Shown here piece by piece: positions 49,653 to 52,501 of a stretch of 52,501 nucleotides of DNA. This DNA comes from Candidatus Saccharicenans subterraneus (GTDB taxonomy: Bacteria > Acidobacteriota > Aminicenantia > Aminicenantales > Saccharicenantaceae), in contig QUAH01000017.1 in NCBI GenBank assembly GCA_003426165.1, positions 1 to 52,501 of the forward strand, read 5' to 3'. Made by a program: the position numbers and the translations under genes. Positions within the stretch are counted from its first letter, which is position 1. The number at the start of each line of letters is the position of its first letter. The notes under the pieces are model-generated. The model saw only the letters and a program-made list of their open reading frames with translations. It had not been told where the DNA came from and did no database searches.

Positions 49653-51101
49653 TCAATAAGCCCGGGCAAAATAGGCCGGAGTGCTGGCTTCCTGGCCGCA
49701 GCAGACACAGCGGCCGGCCAGGTCTTTTTCCTGGTCAAGAGGAATAACCCGGATAGTGGCCATGGTTTCTTCCTTGATTTTCGCTTCGCAATCTTCCCGG
49801 CCACACCACAGGGCCCGGATAAAACCCCGTTTTTCTTCGATCGTCTTCTTGAACTCTTCGTAATTGCCGGCCTCCCTGGTGTTTTCTTTCTGAAAAGCCA
49901 GGGCCCGGTCGAACAGGGATTTCTGGATGGTGGCCAGCATCTCTTCCACCCTGCCCTCAATCCCGCTAAGGTCCAGGGCCATCTTTTCCTTGTTATCCCG
50001 GCGGACGGCAATCACCTGGTTGTTCTTAACATCCCGGGGCCCGATTTCCAGGCGCAGCGGGACGCCCCTCATTTCCCACTCGGAAAACTTCCAGCCCGGG
50101 GTATACTCGGACCGGTCATCGAGGTGTACCCGGCAGTTAGCCTGCTGCAGCGCCTCCTTGAGCTTTCGGGCCACCGGCAGCACGCTCTCCCTCCAGTTCC
50201 CTATGGAAATGGGAACTATTATCACCTGGATGGGGGCCACCTGGGGCGGAAAGACCAGGCCGGAATCATCGCCGTGGGACATGACCAGGGCCCCGATCAT
50301 CCTGGTGGAAACTCCCCATGAAGTCTGCCAGACGTATTGGAGCTTCTGGTTTCGGTCCTCGAACTTGATGTCAAACACCCGGGCAAAATGCTGGCCCAGG
50401 TTGTGGGAGGTGCCCATCTGCAGGGCCTTGCCGTCGGACATCAGAGCCTCTATGGCGTAGGTGGCCTCGGCCCCGGCAAACTTTTCCCGGTCGGTCTTCC
50501 GGCCGTAAATCACCGGGATGGCCAGCTCGGTTTCCACGAATTCGCGGTACATCTGGAGGATGCGTAAAGTTTCTTCCTGGGCCTCCTCATAAGTTTCGTG
50601 GGCGGTATGCCCTTCCTGCCAGAGGAACTCGGTGGTGCGAAGAAAGGGCCTGGTCACCTTTTCCCAGCGGACGACGTTGGCCCACTGGTTGATCAGGACC
50701 GGCAGGTCCCGCCAGGACTGGATCCACTTGGAATACATGTGGCCGATGATGGCCTCGGAAGTCGGCCGAACGGCCAGCCTTTCTTCCAGCTCGTCATCTC
50801 CGCCGTGGGTCACCCAGGCCACCTCCGGGGCAAAGCCTTTCAGGTGTTCCATTTCCTTGCGCAGAAAACTCTCCGGGATGAATACGGGGAAATAGGCATT
50901 GACGTGGCCGCTGGCCTTGATGCGACGGTCGAGTAACCTCTGGATGTTTTCCCAGATGGCATAGCCGTAGGGCCTGATGACCATCATGCCCTTCATGGGA
51001 GCATAATCGGCCAGCTCGGCCCGCCGGATGAGGTCCACGTACCAGCGGGAAAAGTCTTCGCTCTTGGGAGTGATCTGGGTCACCAATCTTTCTTCGTTCA
51101 C
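49653..51101 (-). CDS. proS: Prolyl-tRNA synthetase, archaeal/eukaryote type
   Basis: A 482-aa class II aminoacyl-tRNA synthetase that charges tRNA-Pro. Class II motifs are visible: AVRPTSEAIIGHMYSKWI, VVRWEKVTRPFLRTTEFLWQEGH, and WGVSTRMIGALVMSHGDDSG. It has no editing insertion between motifs 2 and 3, and carries the C-terminal zinc-binding domain (LWCGREDCE, RCVCCGQE) and terminal Tyr (YFARAY) of the archaeal/eukaryotic class. This form is also found in some bacteria. The start is GTG at 51099-51101, with GGAGG about 10 nt upstream. Driven by the promoter at 51130-51158. Confidence 0.97.
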   Translation of the reverse strand: MNEERLVTQITPKSEDFSRWYVDLIRRAELADYAPMKGMMVIRPYGYAIWENIQRLLDRRIKASGHVNAYFPVFIPESFLRKEMEHLKGFAPEVAWVTHGGDDELEERLAVRPTSEAIIGHMYSKWIQSWRDLPVLINQWANVVRWEKVTRPFLRTTEFLWQEGHTAHETYEEAQEETLRILQMYREFVETELAIPVIYGRKTDREKFAGAEATYAIEALMSDGKALQMGTSHNLGQHFARVFDIKFEDRNQKLQYVWQTSWGVSTRMIGALVMSHGDDSGLVFPPQVAPIQVIIVPISIGNWRESVLPVARKLKEALQQANCRVHLDDRSEYTPGWKFSEWEMRGVPLRLEIGPRDVKNNQVIAVRRDNKEKMALDLSGIEGRVEEMLATIQKSLFDRALAFQKENTREAGNYEEFKKTIEEKRGFIRALWCGREDCEAKIKEETMATIRVIPLDQEKDLAGRCVCCGQEASTPAYFARAY

Positions 51102-51129
51102 CGCAAGATTACCTCCAGCACTTTGGCTA

Positions 51130-51158
51130 ATGATAGCCAGCCGGCCATTTTTTGTCAA
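51130..51158 (-). promoter_or_regulatory. Sigma70-like promoter for proS-pcm-DUF192
   Basis: On the minus strand, TTGACA (complement of 51153-51158), a 17-bp spacer and TATCAT (complement of 51130-51135). Confidence 0.75.
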
Positions 51159-51196
51159 GGAAAGGGGTGAGCCGGCTGCGGTCAAAAAAAGCACAG

Positions 51197-51238
51197 GGGT
51201 GAGATGAATTTAACCCGGTTTTTCATCCTGAGGGATGA
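51197..51238 (+). promoter_or_regulatory. Structured-leader candidate A (PilZ-like gene 1)
   Basis: Two hairpins in series: GGGT (51197-51200) with ACCC (51213-51216), and TCATCC (51223-51228), loop TGAG, GGATGA (51233-51238). The second is preceded by TT and its string TTTCATCCT-GAGGGAT recurs in the leader of the next gene. Not matched to a known riboswitch class. Confidence 0.4.
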
Positions 51239-51306
51239 TTGAAAAGCCCCGGTGGCCTGATAAATTGAGGGCGAAGTTTGTTTTTAAGGAAAAGGAAGCG
51301 GCGGCT

Positions 51307-51681
51307 ATGAATGCCAGAAAGGTCACAATCACAGGTTCAGACCAGCCGGACAGCAGCCAGGCCACGGTCCGGGAATTCAGCCTGACCCTGCCCATGACCG
51401 TTTCCGGGCTGGACATCCGGGGACAGGAATTCCAGGAAAACTCTGTCCTGTCCACCATCAGCAGCGAACAGGCCAGTTTCCTGCTCCGGACCAGGGTGGA
51501 GAGGAAGACGGTCTTAAAGCTGGTAATTTCCCTTCCCCCGAAGCTGGCCGACGGTCAGCCCCTGGCCCTGGTCATCAAGGGCCGGGTCAGGACCAGCGAA
51601 CCGGTCCCGGGTGAGCCAGAGCTCAGGCGGGTGGTTCTGGAACTCGACTCCCGCTACTTTATCGGGTCCGGGGAGGCCTGA
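51307..51681 (+). CDS. PilZ-like domain protein 1
   Basis: A 124-aa soluble protein of beta-barrel look, paralogous to the next gene. Both follow the same plan: LSLTLPMTVSGLDIRGQEFQ, then SVLSTISSEQASFLLRTRV, then VLKLVISLPP, and a closing strand. The plan (Greek-key-like barrel, conserved S-x-x-G-x-x spacing) resembles PilZ domains, which bind c-di-GMP. The RxxxR motif that contacts the nucleotide is not clear, so this is a structural guess. The ATG at 51307 was preferred to one at 51235 because GGAAG lies 8 nt upstream and the neighbour starts at a matching place. Confidence 0.6.
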   Translation: MNARKVTITGSDQPDSSQATVREFSLTLPMTVSGLDIRGQEFQENSVLSTISSEQASFLLRTRVERKTVLKLVISLPPKLADGQPLALVIKGRVRTSEPVPGEPELRRVVLELDSRYFIGSGEA

Positions 51682-51776
51682 TTTTTTTTGACTGTCATGA
51701 GGCCGGGTGAGAACAATCCGGCCGGGCCGACGTTTTACAAAGATGACTGGACACAGACCGGGCGAGGTTAAAAAGA

Positions 51777-51828
51777 GGTGAGAACAGCCGGCCAAAAAAT
51801 CACCCTTGGTTTCATCCTCCTGAGGGAT
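51777..51828 (+). promoter_or_regulatory. Structured-leader candidate B (PilZ-like gene 2)
   Basis: GGTGA (51777-51781) pairs with TCACC (51800-51804). Then ATCC (51814-51817), a 7-nt loop and GGAT (51825-51828). The shared string TTTCATCCT (51810-51818) and GAGGGAT (51822-51828) are as in leader A, with a CCT insertion in the loop. It lies 28 nt before the ATG. Confidence 0.4.
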
Positions 51829-51856
51829 TGCCACGACGGGGAGGTCCGGTAAGAAT

Positions 51857-52261
51857 ATGGACGAAATGAAAAACGGCGTTTTTGACCAAAATATTAATAA
51901 ATCCTCCATTCAAGGCGTAACCGGAGAACGGAGGGGAGAGCGCCTGCTGGAACTCTCCCTTCCGGCTTTGGTTCTGGGCGAAAACGCTTCCGGCCGAAAG
52001 TTCAGAGAAACGACCGAGCTCCTGTCCATCAGTTCAGAGGTGGCCCGGTTCCGGCTCAAGAACCAGGTAAAAATCGGCACGGTGCTCAAGCTCAGCCTGG
52101 ACATTCCGGCCACGGCCCTGTTGATCCATCCCCTTCACCTGGAAATTTCCGGCCAGGTGTCGCGGATCGAATATAACGCCGAAAAGACCTGCCAGCAGCT
52201 GGTCACCCTGGAGCTGGGGAAAAAATTCCAGCTGCAACCGGCCGGCCTGGCCAGCCAGTAA
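51857..52261 (+). CDS. PilZ-like domain protein 2
   Basis: A 134-aa paralogue of the previous gene. Residues about 30-130 follow the same plan: LELSLPALVLGENASGRKF, TTELLSISSEVARFRLKNQV, VLKLSLDIPATALL and ISGQVSRIEYN. The N-terminal 28 residues are polar and not shared. Tandem duplication is likely, as the leaders also match. The start is ATG at 51857, with a weak AGG-type site upstream; ATG at 51866 is an alternative. Confidence 0.6.
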   Translation: MDEMKNGVFDQNINKSSIQGVTGERRGERLLELSLPALVLGENASGRKFRETTELLSISSEVARFRLKNQVKIGTVLKLSLDIPATALLIHPLHLEISGQVSRIEYNAEKTCQQLVTLELGKKFQLQPAGLASQ

Positions 52262-52333
52262 CAGGACAAAACCAGGCCCGACCATTTACCCCCGAAGCAC
52301 CTTAAACTTCAACTCCGACCGACCACATCCTGT

Positions 52334-52492
52334 TTATCTCCAGGTAAGGTTTTGGCCCGATCGGCAGCAATTATGGTCGTTGGTTAAGACATGGTATCCA
52401 GGTTGGGGGAAGAGTTTTGGGTAGAGGTCGGTGAGCTTTTCCAGCTGGATAACCGGGAACGAGGCCACCAGTCTGGGGAGTTTTCGTTCCAT
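52334..52492 (-). CDS. Possible protein end, unidentified
   Basis: On the minus strand, an open frame runs in from the window edge and, counted from an ATG at 52490-52492, encodes 52 residues (MERKLPRLVASFPVIQLEKL at the start, ending NLTWR). Codon use looks protein-like, but there is no ribosome site at the ATG and the frame continues upstream to the edge, so this may be the C-terminus of a longer gene. I do not recognise it. Confidence 0.3.
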   Translation of the reverse strand: MERKLPRLVASFPVIQLEKLTDLYPKLFPQPGYHVLTNDHNCCRSGQNLTWR

Positions 52493-52501
52493 CCTCAACT
52501 T

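Noticed and set aside
51190..51270. c-di-GMP-I (GEMM) riboswitch upstream of PilZ-like gene 1
   Set aside because: Short stretches (CACAGGG, AAAGCC..CCGG) look alike, but the tetraloop/receptor and P1 pairing cannot be drawn and leader B lacks them.

Overview
This is a GC-rich, gene-dense bacterial chromosome segment with a Gram-negative-type cell plan: ExbD, a Skp/OmpH chaperone, lipoproteins, Tat-exported enzymes and type II-like pseudopilins. Several traits together suggest an Acidobacteriota/Aminicenantes-like anaerobic heterotroph: rhamnose catabolism, many exported peptidases, a two-domain glutaredoxin-like disulfide oxidoreductase, an archaeal/eukaryote-type prolyl-tRNA synthetase, and several alkaline-phosphatase-superfamily paralogues. 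The taxonomic guess is an inference from gene content only. No phage, insertion sequence, CRISPR array or rRNA was seen. One tRNA-Arg(ACG) is present.

Layout. 1-3.5 kb: a solitary exbD with its own promoter and terminator, an acyl-CoA dehydrogenase and a DUF1015 protein. 3.8-7.7 kb (minus strand): a YprB-like RNase H/TPR protein, a zinc alcohol dehydrogenase, tRNA-Arg, a P-loop NMP-kinase-like protein, and a YjbQ protein with its own promoter. 7.9-17 kb (plus): L-rhamnose use (rhaB, rhaA, a cytoplasmic GH78 rhamnosidase) with two signalling genes lodged in the middle, a HEAT-repeat protein and an HD-GYP protein that appear to share the same N-terminal module. 17-27.8 kb: a class III aminotransferase (minus), then on the plus strand a disulfide oxidoreductase and a long operon of three alkaline-phosphatase-superfamily paralogues, a 63-aa ribbon-helix-helix-like protein, an Oxa1/EMC3-like membrane protein, a class I aminotransferase and an OmpH/Skp chaperone. 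27.8-33.9 kb (minus): metallophosphoesterase, nitroreductase, S9 peptidase and M24 peptidase. 34-41 kb: a lipoprotein, a two-pair ABC-2 export operon and a second S9 peptidase. 41-44 kb (minus): M23 peptidase and a Tat-targeted D-aminoacylase-like amidohydrolase. 44-48.4 kb (plus): a 56-aa basic protein, rpsO, pnp and three pseudopilins. 48.4-51.1 kb (minus): proS, pcm, DUF192. 51.2-52.3 kb: two small paralogous PilZ-like genes, each behind a similar potentially structured leader.

Sigma70-like promoters (TTGACA-type -35, mostly 17-bp spacer, TATAAT-type -10) can be read by eye in front of many units, so transcription units can be proposed and several start codons chosen with confidence. The most unusual block is 19.4-26.1 kb. 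Three related phosphatase/phosphodiesterase enzymes carry signals for three different places (cytosol, membrane anchor, Tat export) and are co-transcribed with an Oxa1-like membrane protein, apparently from a consensus promoter that leaves almost no 5' leader. Other points of interest are the tRNA embedded in a protein-coding unit, the orphan palindromic operator at 3.7 kb, and the paired leaders of the PilZ-like genes.
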